DNA of 64,000 nucleotides from an uncultured bacterium (GTDB lineage Bacteria > Verrucomicrobiota > Kiritimatiellia > CAIKKV01 > CAIJXV01), in the NCBI GenBank assembly GCA_903824675.1, contig CAIJXV010000005.1:1-64000 (forward strand), in the 5' to 3' direction. The notes under the pieces are model-generated. The model was not told where the DNA came from and searched no databases. It saw only the letters and a program-made list of their open reading frames with translations. Position numbers and translations under genes: made by a program. Position 1 is the first letter of the stretch. Each line of letters opens with the position of its first letter. Positions 55,453-64,000 of this stretch are shown in pieces.

Positions 55453-56610
55453 GTGATCCCCCCCCAAAAAATCGTCATTTTAGGTAGTACCGGTTCGATC
55501 GGGCAGAGTACTCTCAGGGTGTGCGCTGCTCTGCCGGAGCAATTTGAAGTGGTCGGCCTCGCGGCCATGAGCCGTATCGAACCCTTGATCGATCAGGCGC
55601 GGTTACACGGGGTCAAGACGATTGCGGTGGCGGATGTTCAGTCTGCCCGGATAGCGGCGGACCGGGCACCCGACTTGACCGTGTGGTCGGGCGCGGAAGG
55701 GATTGAACGGATGGCTGCGGGGGAAGGGGTCGATACCGTCTTGTGCGCGCTGGTTGGCATGGCGGGCTTGCGTCCCGTTTTGGCCGCCTTGGAGCGGGGT
55801 ACCGATGTGGCCTTGGCGACCAAAGAGGTGTTGGTGGCAGCCGGTGGACGGGTAACCGCATTGGCCCGGAGGACCGGCGCCCATATCTTGCCGGTGGACA
55901 GCGAGCATAGCGCCATTTTTCAATGCTTGCAGGGACAGTCCGTGGGCCGCGTCAAACGCCTGGTCCTGACGGCTTCCGGCGGGCCCTTTGCCGCCCGGGC
56001 GGATATCGATTTCGAGAAAGTAACCGTGGCGGAGGCGCTGAATCATCCGCGGTGGAACATGGGTAAAAAGGTGACCGTGGACTCGGCCACGCTGATGAAC
56101 AAGGGGCTGGAGATCATGGAAGCCCATTGGTTGTTCGATGTCCCCCTCGATCGCATTGACGTGGTGATTCATCCGGAAAGTATCGTCCATTCAATGGTGG
56201 AATTTATTGATGGGAGCGTGTTGGCCCAGATGAGTCCACCGGATATGCGGTATGCCATTCAATACGCCCTGACCTGGCCGGGGCGGTTCGATGGCGGTCT
56301 GCCGCCCCTGGATCTGGTCAAGGTCAGTCCGTTGCATTTCAAATCGCCGGATCCCTCCCGGTTCCCCGGTCTTTCCCTGGCGCGATCGGCGGCGGCGACG
56401 GGAGGGACGATGCCGGCTGTTTTGAATGCCGCAAATGAGGAGGCCGTGTCTCTTTTTCTGGAGGGACGGATTCCGTTTGCGGGGATTTGGCGAACCGTGG
56501 AAGTGGTGATGGCCCGGCACCATTCGATTCGCGATCCGGAGTTGGAGGCGATTTTAGACGCTGACCGGTGGGCCCGGACGGCTGCACGCGAGACGGTTAA
56601 TGCCCGGTAA
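55453..56610 (+). CDS. dxr: 1-deoxy-D-xylulose 5-phosphate reductoisomerase
   Basis: The likely start is GTG 55453, 16 bases after the cdsA stop, giving 385 aa; a longer in-frame form would overlap cdsA. NADPH motif KIVILGSTGSIGQSTLRV, then LATKEVLVAAG, VDSEHSAIFQCLQG, LTASGGPFAARADIDF, NMGKKVTVDSATLMNKGLEIMEAHWLF (metal and substrate residues). First committed step of the MEP isoprenoid pathway, whose later enzyme IspG is also in this operon. Confidence 0.95.
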   Translation: MIPPQKIVILGSTGSIGQSTLRVCAALPEQFEVVGLAAMSRIEPLIDQARLHGVKTIAVADVQSARIAADRAPDLTVWSGAEGIERMAAGEGVDTVLCALVGMAGLRPVLAALERGTDVALATKEVLVAAGGRVTALARRTGAHILPVDSEHSAIFQCLQGQSVGRVKRLVLTASGGPFAARADIDFEKVTVAEALNHPRWNMGKKVTVDSATLMNKGLEIMEAHWLFDVPLDRIDVVIHPESIVHSMVEFIDGSVLAQMSPPDMRYAIQYALTWPGRFDGGLPPLDLVKVSPLHFKSPDPSRFPGLSLARSAAATGGTMPAVLNAANEEAVSLFLEGRIPFAGIWRTVEVVMARHHSIRDPELEAILDADRWARTAARETVNAR

Positions 56611-56661
56611 GCCGGGATGTATTCAGGTGGCATCTCCGCGATGCCGCAGAAATGGTGATAT

Positions 56662-58131
56662 ATGTCAATTTTGATCGGTTTATATGTGGTTCTGGTTGTG
56701 GCCCTGCTTTTTGGCCTGTCAATTTTTGTCCACGAATTCGGTCATTATCTCGCGGCCCGGCTCTGCGGCCTCGTGGTGGAGACTTTTTCGATTGGGTTCG
56801 GACCGGCCCTATGGAAGCGCAAGGTAAACGGGATCACTTACAAAATCGGTTGTATTCCGGTTGGGGGGTATGTCTCCCTGCCTCAGTTGGATCCATCGGG
56901 GATGAAAACCATTCAGGGAGCGCCTGAATCGCCCGAAGGGTCGCCGGCTAAGAGCACCGAAAGGGTTCCCGAGGCGGCGTCGCTTCCTCTGCCCCCGGTG
57001 GCTCCCTGGAAAAAAATTGTTGTTTCACTGGCGGGTGCGACCGGCAACATGATCTTTGCCGGGCTTCTGGCGTGGATCGTTTTCGGCTTCCGCGGCACCT
57101 TGCCTTTGAATGAGAATAGCACCCAAATCGGCGATGTGGCGCTTACCTCACAAGCTTATGAACAGGGCTTGCGCCCCGGGGACACCGTTCTGTCTGTAAA
57201 TGGGAGCCGGGTGACGACCTGGCAGGAAATTTTGCAATTTGCGGCCCTTCATGACCGGGTGACTTTGCGGGTCCGTCCGCCGGATGGCGGAGTCGAGCGC
57301 GAATTGACCTTAACGCCCACTCCGGATCCGACTTTCGGAATACCCATCCTGGCCGGAGTTGAAGCCGGGCGGGTTTGCCAGGTTCACCAGGTGGTTGAAG
57401 GTTCAACTGCGGATCGGGCCGGGATCCAGCCGGGCGATATCATTCGAACTTTTGATGGCAGCCGGATTGCCACCGGCAATCAGCTGATTGAGCGGGTTCA
57501 ATCAGCTCAGGGGCGTGAAGTGGAGATCTCCCTGCTGCGCGATCGCGAGTTGCTCAACCTGAAGGTCACGCCGGTTCGCGACGAAACCGCAGGAATGATC
57601 CGGATCGGGATTGTCTTCGATCAGCGATCGGCTGATCTGATGATTGAAACCCTGACCCTCACCCCATTTGCCCAAATCAAATACGATGCCACGGCGATTG
57701 TCCGGATCCTGAAGGCACTGGTGACTCCGAAGCAGGCGGGGAAGGCCGCCCGGGGAATGGGTGGATTCGTGAGTATTTTTGCGGCTTTCTGGATTTATAC
57801 CCAGGCGGGGATTCTGATCGCTTTGGGGTTCACCCGGTTCCTGAATGTCAATCTGGCGATTTTAAATCTATTGCCGATTCCCGTTCTGGATGGGGGGCAT
57901 GTGGTGTTCTCGGTTTGGGAATGGGTTACCGGCAAGCCGATTCATGAGAAAGTCATCGGATGGCTGGTGAATATTTTTGCCAGTCTCCTGATCCTGGCCA
58001 TGGTGTTATTGACCTGGCAGGACATTTCACGGTGGGGGCGGATTCACCGCGAAGTGAAATCGGCAAGGGAGGCGGCCGCATTGGAAACAAACGCACCGGT
58101 GTCGGAGGCGAAGACGCATGTCGCTCCCTGA
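56662..58131 (+). CDS. rseP: Site-2 intramembrane metalloprotease RseP
   Basis: The 489-aa membrane protein carries the zinc motif FVHEFGHYLAARL (residues about 21-33) near the N-terminus and the third ligand in PIPVLDGGHVVFSVWEW near residue 410. Between are two PDZ domains: SQAYEQGLRPGDTVLSVNGSRV and ADRAGIQPGDIIRTFDGSRI. It cleaves anti-sigma factors inside the membrane, controlling envelope stress. Its end overlaps the ispG start by 14 bases. Confidence 0.92.
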   Translation: MSILIGLYVVLVVALLFGLSIFVHEFGHYLAARLCGLVVETFSIGFGPALWKRKVNGITYKIGCIPVGGYVSLPQLDPSGMKTIQGAPESPEGSPAKSTERVPEAASLPLPPVAPWKKIVVSLAGATGNMIFAGLLAWIVFGFRGTLPLNENSTQIGDVALTSQAYEQGLRPGDTVLSVNGSRVTTWQEILQFAALHDRVTLRVRPPDGGVERELTLTPTPDPTFGIPILAGVEAGRVCQVHQVVEGSTADRAGIQPGDIIRTFDGSRIATGNQLIERVQSAQGREVEISLLRDRELLNLKVTPVRDETAGMIRIGIVFDQRSADLMIETLTLTPFAQIKYDATAIVRILKALVTPKQAGKAARGMGGFVSIFAAFWIYTQAGILIALGFTRFLNVNLAILNLLPIPVLDGGHVVFSVWEWVTGKPIHEKVIGWLVNIFASLLILAMVLLTWQDISRWGRIHREVKSAREAAALETNAPVSEAKTHVAP

Positions 58132-59239
58132 CGCCATCCCGTCCTTCAGTTCTCCGATGGGGCTGCGACGGCCGACCCGGCGCATCCAAGTCGGTGCCGT
58201 GGCCGTTGGGAATGGCGCGCCGATCACCGTTCAGAGCATGACGAAAACCGATACCGCCGATATTGAGGCGACGTCGGGACAGATCGCTGAACTGGCGGCG
58301 TTGGGATGCGATATCATCCGCCTGGCGGTTCCCGATGAGCGTGCGGCGGGTGCTTTAAAAACGATTTGTGAGCGGTCGCCTCTTCCGGTTGTGGCCGATA
58401 TTCATTTTAATCATCGACTGGCGTTGATGGCTCTGGATGCCGGTGTGGCAGGTTTGCGGATCAATCCCGGTAACATTGGCGGGGAAGATCGGGTTCGCGA
58501 GGTGGTGCGGGCCGCGCAAGGGCGCAAAGTTCCCATCCGGATCGGCGTCAACGCAGGATCGTTGGAGAAGGATTTGCTCGCCCGTTTTGGCGGAGCCACC
58601 GCCGAAGCCTTGGTGGAAAGCGCTTTGGGCCATGTGCATTTGCTGGAAGCGGCCGGGTATCAAGAGATCAAGATTTCCGTCAAGGCCTCGGATGTTCATC
58701 GGACGGTGGCCGCTTACCGGCTTTTGTCACAGCGGACCCCGTACCCCCTTCATTTAGGCCTGACCGAGGCGGGAACCTTCATGGCCGGGACCGTTCGGTC
58801 CAGCGTGGCTCTGGGAATTCTGCTGGCCGAGGGGATTGGCGATACCATCCGTGTCTCCCTGACCGATCGACCCCATGAGGAGATCCGGGTCGGGTTGGAA
58901 TTGCTTCGGTGTCTGGGTTTGAGATCGCCGGGACCCCAGGTGACGTCCTGTCCGACCTGTGGCCGGATTCGGATCGACGTGATCCGGCTGGCCCGACAGG
59001 TGGAAGAGGCTCTGGAGGTCTTTTATCGGGCCCATCCCGGCCGGTCTTGTCCGCGGGTGGCGGTTATGGGATGCATGGTGAATGGGCCGGGGGAAGCCCG
59101 GGAAGCGGACATAGCGATAGCGGGCGGAGACGGCAAGGCGGCCTTGTACGTCAAGGGCCGTCCGGTGGCCACGGTTCCCGAAGACCAGGTGGTGGCGGCC
59201 ATTCTTGAGCAGGTCGAGCGATGGGGCCGGGTGGAGTGA
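58118..59239 (+). CDS. ispG: 4-hydroxy-3-methylbut-2-enyl diphosphate synthase
   Basis: The 373-aa protein shows MGLRRPTRRIQVGAVAVGNGAPITVQSMTKTDTADIEAT at the N-terminus and three cluster Cys ligands in CPTCGRI and VMGCMVNGPGEAREADIAIAG near the C-terminus. It reduces MEcPP with a 4Fe-4S cluster, the penultimate MEP step. It is the compact bacterial form without the extra domain of plants and some PVC relatives. Start overlaps rseP. Confidence 0.95.
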   Translation: MSLPDAIPSFSSPMGLRRPTRRIQVGAVAVGNGAPITVQSMTKTDTADIEATSGQIAELAALGCDIIRLAVPDERAAGALKTICERSPLPVVADIHFNHRLALMALDAGVAGLRINPGNIGGEDRVREVVRAAQGRKVPIRIGVNAGSLEKDLLARFGGATAEALVESALGHVHLLEAAGYQEIKISVKASDVHRTVAAYRLLSQRTPYPLHLGLTEAGTFMAGTVRSSVALGILLAEGIGDTIRVSLTDRPHEEIRVGLELLRCLGLRSPGPQVTSCPTCGRIRIDVIRLARQVEEALEVFYRAHPGRSCPRVAVMGCMVNGPGEAREADIAIAGGDGKAALYVKGRPVATVPEDQVVAAILEQVERWGRVE

Positions 59240-59338
59240 CGGGCGGACCGGATGCGGATCGAGGATCGGGCTTGATTACAGGGTCTAAAGTTTTTATCTT
59301 CTGCGAAGTTGATTCATTTGAAAACGGAAGGGTCTGAT

Positions 59339-60916
59339 ATGAAGAAAGTGCTGATTCCCACCAAGTTGGATAAGGCCGCGGTTGATTTGCTCCGGGCGAA
59401 TGGCGCCTACGAAGTCATCCAGACGGAAACCACCGATCTGCCCGCCCTGGCCGCCCAGCACCCGGACACCCATGCCTTGATCGTCCGCAGTGAACCGGTC
59501 AACGTGGCGGTCATCGACGCCCTGCCCAATTTGAAAGTGATCATTCGCGCCGGAGCCGGATTCAATACGATCGACACCCGGCATGCCCGCAAGAAGGGTA
59601 TTGATGTGATGAACACCCCGGGTGCCAATGCCAATGCCGTTGCGGAAGAGGTGGTGGCACTGATGTTGGCTGATGCCCGCCACCTGATCAAGGCGGATGC
59701 GTCTTGCCGCGACGGGCAGTGGGAAAAAACCGCGTTCATGGGGCGGGAAGTGGCTCATAAAACGGTGGGTATTGTGGGGTTGGGGAATATCGGTCGCCTG
59801 GTGGCCCAGCGTTTGTCGGGATTCGAGGTCAAATTGCTCGGATATGATCCGGTGATTGCCCGCGAACGCGCCGCTGAAATGGATGTGGAATTAACCGATC
59901 TCGCGACGATTTTCAGCCGGTGCGACTATGTCAGCCTGCATGTTCCCGAAAATGACGAGACCCGGAAAATGGTCAATCTGGATCTGTTGGGCAAGATGAA
60001 AAAAGGTGCGACCATCATCAATTGCGCTCGGGCCGGGATCATCGATGAAGATGCCCTGCGCAAGGTCAAGGCTGAAAAAGGATTGCGGTTTCTGAACGAT
60101 GTCTATCCGAAGGATGCAGCGGGACCCAAATCGGTTGCCGATATTGCCGACATCATGGTGCCGCATTTGGGGGCCAGCACCAAGGAGGCCAATTTGATGG
60201 CTGCGACGCGGTCGGCCGAACAATTGATCGAATACGATACCAAGGGGTTTTCCAGCTACATCGTCAACCGGGACATTCCCGAAGGGTTGGATCCCGCCTA
60301 TGGCGATCTGGCCTATTCCCTGGCCAAGGTGAGCCGTTTGTTATTGGGGGGAGATATCAAGTTAAGCGCTGTCGCCACCAGCTTTTACGGGTCATTAGAA
60401 CCCTTCAGCGATTGGCTTTTGGTGCCGACCGTAGCCGGTCTTTGGGCTGAATTTGAACGCGTAATGGATGCTCAGGCGGCCCTCCATTTCCTATCCGACC
60501 GGGGAATTGATTATCGCAACCGCGAAATCGATCGCAAAAAAGGATTTGAAAATTCCATTACGATCGATCTGACCGGCAGCGTCGATGCCTCTAATTTGCG
60601 CCAGGTCAGCATTCGGGGAACCGTGGCGGAAAAAACTCTGATGATCGCCCGGATCGATGAGTTCGAGAAACTTTATTTCGAACCGAAGGGTTTTACGGTT
60701 TTCTTTCAGTACAAGGATCGCCCCGGGGTGGTGGGGATCATCGGACACCGGCTGGCAGAAGCCGGGCTCAACATCGAGGATGTCCGGCATTCACACAATA
60801 CGGCCAGTGATCAATCGCTGGCGATCATGCGGGTGAACAAGCTGGTCCCCGAAGCGCTGGTTCTTAAGATCGCAACTGAAATCAAAGCGATCCGCGCCTT
60901 CAGTATGGAGCTTTGA
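59339..60916 (+). CDS. serA: D-3-phosphoglycerate dehydrogenase
   Basis: ATG 59339 with GGAAGGG upstream gives 525 aa. The NAD motif is VGIVGLGNIGRLVAQRL (about residues 142-158) and the catalytic Arg/His region is RAGAGFNTID and MVPHLGASTKEAN. The long C-terminus holds the intervening ASB domain and an ACT domain (FFQYKDRPGVVGIIGHRLAEAGLNIEDVRH), as in the long type of SerA feedback-controlled by serine. It starts the phosphoserine pathway. Own transcript, 99 bases after ispG. Confidence 0.92.
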   Translation: MKKVLIPTKLDKAAVDLLRANGAYEVIQTETTDLPALAAQHPDTHALIVRSEPVNVAVIDALPNLKVIIRAGAGFNTIDTRHARKKGIDVMNTPGANANAVAEEVVALMLADARHLIKADASCRDGQWEKTAFMGREVAHKTVGIVGLGNIGRLVAQRLSGFEVKLLGYDPVIARERAAEMDVELTDLATIFSRCDYVSLHVPENDETRKMVNLDLLGKMKKGATIINCARAGIIDEDALRKVKAEKGLRFLNDVYPKDAAGPKSVADIADIMVPHLGASTKEANLMAATRSAEQLIEYDTKGFSSYIVNRDIPEGLDPAYGDLAYSLAKVSRLLLGGDIKLSAVATSFYGSLEPFSDWLLVPTVAGLWAEFERVMDAQAALHFLSDRGIDYRNREIDRKKGFENSITIDLTGSVDASNLRQVSIRGTVAEKTLMIARIDEFEKLYFEPKGFTVFFQYKDRPGVVGIIGHRLAEAGLNIEDVRHSHNTASDQSLAIMRVNKLVPEALVLKIATEIKAIRAFSMEL

Positions 60917-61004
60917 ACCTCTGAATTCGTTTGATGTGTCCTGAGAAGACGCCCCTGCCTGGAAGAGGGATGTGTGGGGTGTGGATCCAGTCCGCCGGGG
61001 GATT

Positions 61005-62852
61005 TTACTCGCCCGATTCCGGAAAGAGCATGGCGCCCCCGAATTCCATCTGAAATTCGGGATCAAGCGACAGGTCTATGTGTCGGACTTTGCGTCCTAA
61101 TTCAGCGGCCCGCATCCGTTCGGATTCGGCGAGCAGGAGTCGCTTGGCGCCGAAAGAAGCGGCATTCCCAACAAATTGGATGCGCTCGGTGGGGATGGGG
61201 GGGAACATTCCGATTCGTTTGGCATTGTGGCGGCGAATATAGTTGCCGAACGCCCCGGCGAGCAGGACCTGGCCCAGTTGCTCGGGTTCGACTCCCGCCT
61301 GGCGCAAAAGAATATTGATACCGGCTCGAATGGCGCCATTGGCCAATTGGAGTTCCCGAATGTCGCGTTGGTAAAGCAACAAGGGCTTGCCGGATGCGGT
61401 TTCATCGGCCGTAGCCATCAAAAAATGGGTTTCAGCGCCATCGGTCACCAGCCGTTTCCGCAGGGATTGCGGAGTTTGGGCCGGCACTTCCTCCACGGGC
61501 AAAATTCGCCCGGTCGGATCAAGCAGTCCGGTTCGGAGCAGTTCAGCGGTCAAATCGATCAAACCTGTTCCGCAAAGTCCCACCGGGCGTGACCCGCCAA
61601 TCACCGACCAGTGCATGTCCCCATCAAAGGTAAACTTCTCGATGGCCCCGGCGGCGCCCCGCATGCCATTGACGATACGGGCACCCTCGAACGCGGGGCC
61701 GGCCGCGACGGAGGTGGCGGTTAGTTGGCCTTGATGAAACAAAACGATTTCACCGTTGGTGCCGATATCCACGAGTAGAACGGTCTCGCCGAAATGATCC
61801 ATGCGGGTGGCTAGAATCCCCGCGACGGTATCGCCGCCCACAAAGCCACCGACTTGGGGGAACACAGTAAATTGCGCCTCCGGATGAAGGGCCAGGCCCA
61901 ATTCCACAGCCCGTCCAGTCACCGTTTCCCGGAAGGCCGGCTGAAAAGGTAATTCGCCAAGGGCCGAAGGATCGATGCCCAGAAGTATTTCCTGCATGGT
62001 GGTATTGCCGGCAAAAACGACTTCATAGACCTTGTGCAAGTCGATTCCCGCGGTGGCGCCTAATTCGGTCAGCAAGGCGCGGATGGCGCCGATGACGGCG
62101 TCCTGAAGAGCCGCCAAGCCATGAGCGTCCGCGCGGCATTTGAGAATGCGGGTGACCACATCGTCGCCAAAAGAGGTTTGCGGATTCATCCGGGCGGCCA
62201 CCGCCAGTTCGGTGCCATCGGATAAACGAATCAGGGTTCCGACCAGGGTGGTGGTGCCGATATCGAAGGCGACGCCATAGAGGGCGGAGCGGGTGTCGCC
62301 TCCTTCGATTCCGATCAGATCGTTACCCACGGTCACAGCGGTGATTTGCCCGTTGTTTTTCCTCAGACAGCCCGGCAAGGCTTGCAAGGCCGATAATCGG
62401 GGAGTTAGCGGCTTAAAGGTTTGGACCAGCAATTCCAGATCCGATGCGGCGGCTTCCCGTTGAGCCGGGGCCAGGGATAGAAAATGCTTCTGAATTCGGG
62501 GATTCAGCGTGAGGTCGCCCTGGCTATCACCGGTCAAAATCTGGGCCCGGTTATCCAGCAGGGATCGTTCGGGGATATCGACGACCAGCGCGGCGGTAAC
62601 CTGGGTGTCACATGCCAGGCGATGGCCGTGGGCAATGGCATCTGCTCCGAGTAACCGGATTTCACTTTCGGAGGGGGGACAATGGGCGCCGTGGACACGG
62701 ACTTTGCACTTGCCGCAGGTTCCGCTTCCACCGCAAGGCGCATCCAGGGTGAAGCCGGCGGCGGCGGCGGCATCGATCAAGCGCGTTCCCGCCTCCACAT
62801 GAACCGTACGTCCGGTTGGTTGAAAAGTAACTTTAAATTTCCGGTGTGTCAT
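61005..62852 (-). CDS. Ferredoxin-ASKHA protein, corrinoid reductive activator (RamA/DUF4445-like)
   Basis: The 615-aa protein has an N-terminal plant-type [2Fe-2S] ferredoxin with CGGSGTCGKCKV (residues about 41-52) and a fourth Cys at RLACDTQV. The rest is an ASKHA ATPase: FDIGTTTLVGTLIRLSDG, LLVDIGTNGEIVLFHQG, GTGLIDLTAELLRTG, GAFGNYIRRHNA. The combination is that of activators that reduce cob(II)alamin in methyltransferases. No corrinoid protein is next to it; the URO-D-family protein 15 kb away might be a partner. Function inferred from domains. Confidence 0.85.
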   Translation of the reverse strand: MTHRKFKVTFQPTGRTVHVEAGTRLIDAAAAAGFTLDAPCGGSGTCGKCKVRVHGAHCPPSESEIRLLGADAIAHGHRLACDTQVTAALVVDIPERSLLDNRAQILTGDSQGDLTLNPRIQKHFLSLAPAQREAAASDLELLVQTFKPLTPRLSALQALPGCLRKNNGQITAVTVGNDLIGIEGGDTRSALYGVAFDIGTTTLVGTLIRLSDGTELAVAARMNPQTSFGDDVVTRILKCRADAHGLAALQDAVIGAIRALLTELGATAGIDLHKVYEVVFAGNTTMQEILLGIDPSALGELPFQPAFRETVTGRAVELGLALHPEAQFTVFPQVGGFVGGDTVAGILATRMDHFGETVLLVDIGTNGEIVLFHQGQLTATSVAAGPAFEGARIVNGMRGAAGAIEKFTFDGDMHWSVIGGSRPVGLCGTGLIDLTAELLRTGLLDPTGRILPVEEVPAQTPQSLRKRLVTDGAETHFLMATADETASGKPLLLYQRDIRELQLANGAIRAGINILLRQAGVEPEQLGQVLLAGAFGNYIRRHNAKRIGMFPPIPTERIQFVGNAASFGAKRLLLAESERMRAAELGRKVRHIDLSLDPEFQMEFGGAMLFPESGE

Positions 62853-62912
62853 AAGCCTGCTGAGAGGGTTCCCAAATCAGTCGGTTAAAAATACCCGAGA
62901 TGGGGACGGGGA

Positions 62913-63122
62913 TCAAGTGCTTAAAGTAACCCCATGTTCTCGCCTCAAGACACTCCGGCGAATGGCGACCACAGAATTTTCCGGTTGCCCATGCGGCTCG
63001 CAGAGACGCTTGCCCTCCAGTAGAATTTTCTCGCCTTGCTCGATGTCGTTTTTTTGGAGGGTGAACGTCCTCGTGAGCCACTGAGACGCAGTAGAGAACT
63101 TCAATATCTGAGTGCGGTGCAT
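62913..63122 (-). CDS. Small hypothetical protein
   Basis: A 69-aa frame with protein-like composition: TFTLQKNDIEQGEKILLEGKRLCEPHGQPENSVVAIRRSVLR. No ribosome site is clear and no family is recognised. It lies between the ASKHA gene and the subtilase, on the strand of both. It may be an unannotated small gene or a remnant. The rest of this 334-bp gap holds nothing recognisable. Confidence 0.3.
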   Translation of the reverse strand: MHRTQILKFSTASQWLTRTFTLQKNDIEQGEKILLEGKRLCEPHGQPENSVVAIRRSVLRREHGVTLST

Positions 63123-63186
63123 CGCTACGCGAGGATAAGGGGGGAACCCATCTTCGCCGGTAACGGGTAAGGACGGGTTAGGGTTC

Positions 63187-64000
63187 TCACGGCGTCTTGA
63201 AAAACCGCGTGATGGCTGCCTGGTCGAGAATACCGGATCCCCATCCATTGGTGGAGGATCCCGCGGGAACAGGCGACAGCGACCTCAAAAGACGGGTGAC
63301 CGCATCAGCCGGTGGCGTCTGGGGATGTTGTCCGAGGTAATTAGCCAGCGTTCGGGCCACAAAAACGGAGGAAATGGAGGTGCCGATGTAATCGCCGGGA
63401 GGTCCTTCATGCCCGATGGGAAGCGACGCAAAACCCGGCGCGGTCAGGTCGACAAAAGAACCCGAATTAGAATCGACCCAAAGCGATCCATCGGGGCCGG
63501 TTGCGGCAACTCCGATGACTCCGGGAATAGCTGCCGGGTACATGGCCTGTCCGGTGGGCTCATTGCCGACGGCGGCAACCATGAGGACCTGGGCATTCAG
63601 ACCCTGAGTGATGGCTTCTTCGAGAAAACCGCTGGCATCCTCGCTCCCCCAACTCATATTGATGACCTGGGCGCCATTGGCCACCGCATAATCCACGCTA
63701 CGAGTCAGGGTCAGGCTGGTCGCGTAGCCCTGATCGTCGAAGGTCCGGATCGGGATCAGCGGCACCGAACCGAGCCCGGGGCTGTCGACAATGCCGGCGG
63801 GATTGATGAGTCCACCTCCGATCAAGGCCATCTGGGTGCCGTGTCCTTGGGTGTCGCCCAAGGGGCGGGTGGGATCGGTGGAATCCAGCGAGGTCAGGAC
63901 CAAGCTTTTGAGGTCGTCGCGAAAGGTCAGTCCGGAATCGAGGATAGCCAGGGGCACTGAATGTCCATCGGTGAGGATGGATGCTTTTTCAGCATAGGCT
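63187..64000 (-). CDS. Subtilisin-like S8 serine peptidase, 5' end outside window
   Basis: The frame is open to the right edge, so the N-terminus is not seen; 270 residues remain. The catalytic triad is visible: Asp in PLAILDSGLTF, His in TQGHGTQMALIGG, and Ser in DYIGTSISSVFVARTL (GTSISS variant of GTSxA). GAQVINMSWGSEDASGF and VAAVGNEP with the oxyanion Asn complete the fold. It is probably secreted, but the signal peptide lies beyond the window. The C-terminus is short with no extra domain. Confidence 0.9.
   Translation of the reverse strand, partial: AYAEKASILTDGHSVPLAILDSGLTFRDDLKSLVLTSLDSTDPTRPLGDTQGHGTQMALIGGGLINPAGIVDSPGLGSVPLIPIRTFDDQGYATSLTLTRSVDYAVANGAQVINMSWGSEDASGFLEEAITQGLNAQVLMVAAVGNEPTGQAMYPAAIPGVIGVAATGPDGSLWVDSNSGSFVDLTAPGFASLPIGHEGPPGDYIGTSISSVFVARTLANYLGQHPQTPPADAVTRLLRSLSPVPAGSSTNGWGSGILDQAAITRFFKTP

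Overview
The window reads as bacterial chromosome from the PVC superphylum, most like Kiritimatiellota/Lentisphaerota/Verrucomicrobiota. This rests on gene content and style only: a huge secreted YD/RHS protein, a secreted protein with Asp-rich calcium-type repeats and a LamG domain, a ThuA-like protein, a URO-D-family methyltransferase-like protein, GC-rich DNA and frequent GTG starts. No rRNA or phylogenetic marker was tested, so the phylum is an inference.

Left third (1-31.7 kb): an integrated element, probably a prophage or phage-derived island. A minus-strand replication module runs from 10.7 to 1.0 kb: small protein, HTH protein, SNF2-type helicase, small membrane protein, DUF2800/RecB-like nuclease, phage protein of unknown function, family A DNA polymerase, primase/SF3 helicase, RuvC-like resolvase, and a zinc-ribbon protein with a sigma-like HTH. 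A dense CATGACG repeat array lies between the resolvase and the primase/helicase. A plus-strand phosphoribosyltransferase-like gene is cut by the left edge. A tyrosine integrase (30.3-31.7 kb) sits next to tRNA-Gly(CCC) at 31.8 kb. Between the two modules lies what looks like cargo: an unrecognised 857-aa protein, a defence island (13.9-20.2 kb), and an operon encoding a Ca-repeat/LamG secreted protein, a 1,994-aa RHS protein with a candidate C-terminal toxin, a putative immunity protein and an orphan YD fragment.

The defence island holds three main observations. A type III restriction-modification locus survives only as the Mod N-terminus and the Res C-terminus; its interior is replaced by an EcoRI-type adenine methyltransferase and a DUF262-HNH protein. 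A membrane-anchored NERD nuclease-like protein follows. Then comes a tightly overlapping three-gene operon (TIGR04255-like, unknown, metallo-beta-lactamase fold), the best candidate here for an undescribed system.

31.8-35.7 kb is a mosaic junction: a terminator and gene remnant, an Mrr-type nuclease with a GIY-YIG partner, an unknown gene flanked by 20-bp direct repeats, a sigma-54-like promoter leading to a terminator with no convincing gene (candidate small RNA), and a 224-bp MITE-like element with 20-bp inverted ends.

35.7-64 kb is ordinary chromosome: a TPR membrane protein with bioF-bioC; aldose-epimerase-like protein; infA; an RluA-family synthase, ThuA-like protein and Nramp transporter; hydrolase, endonuclease IV and URO-D family; a DNA repair operon mfd-mutY-dinB; purA followed by the isoprenoid/phospholipid/envelope operon uppS-cdsA-dxr-rseP-ispG; serA; a ferredoxin-ASKHA corrinoid activator; and a subtilase cut by the right edge.
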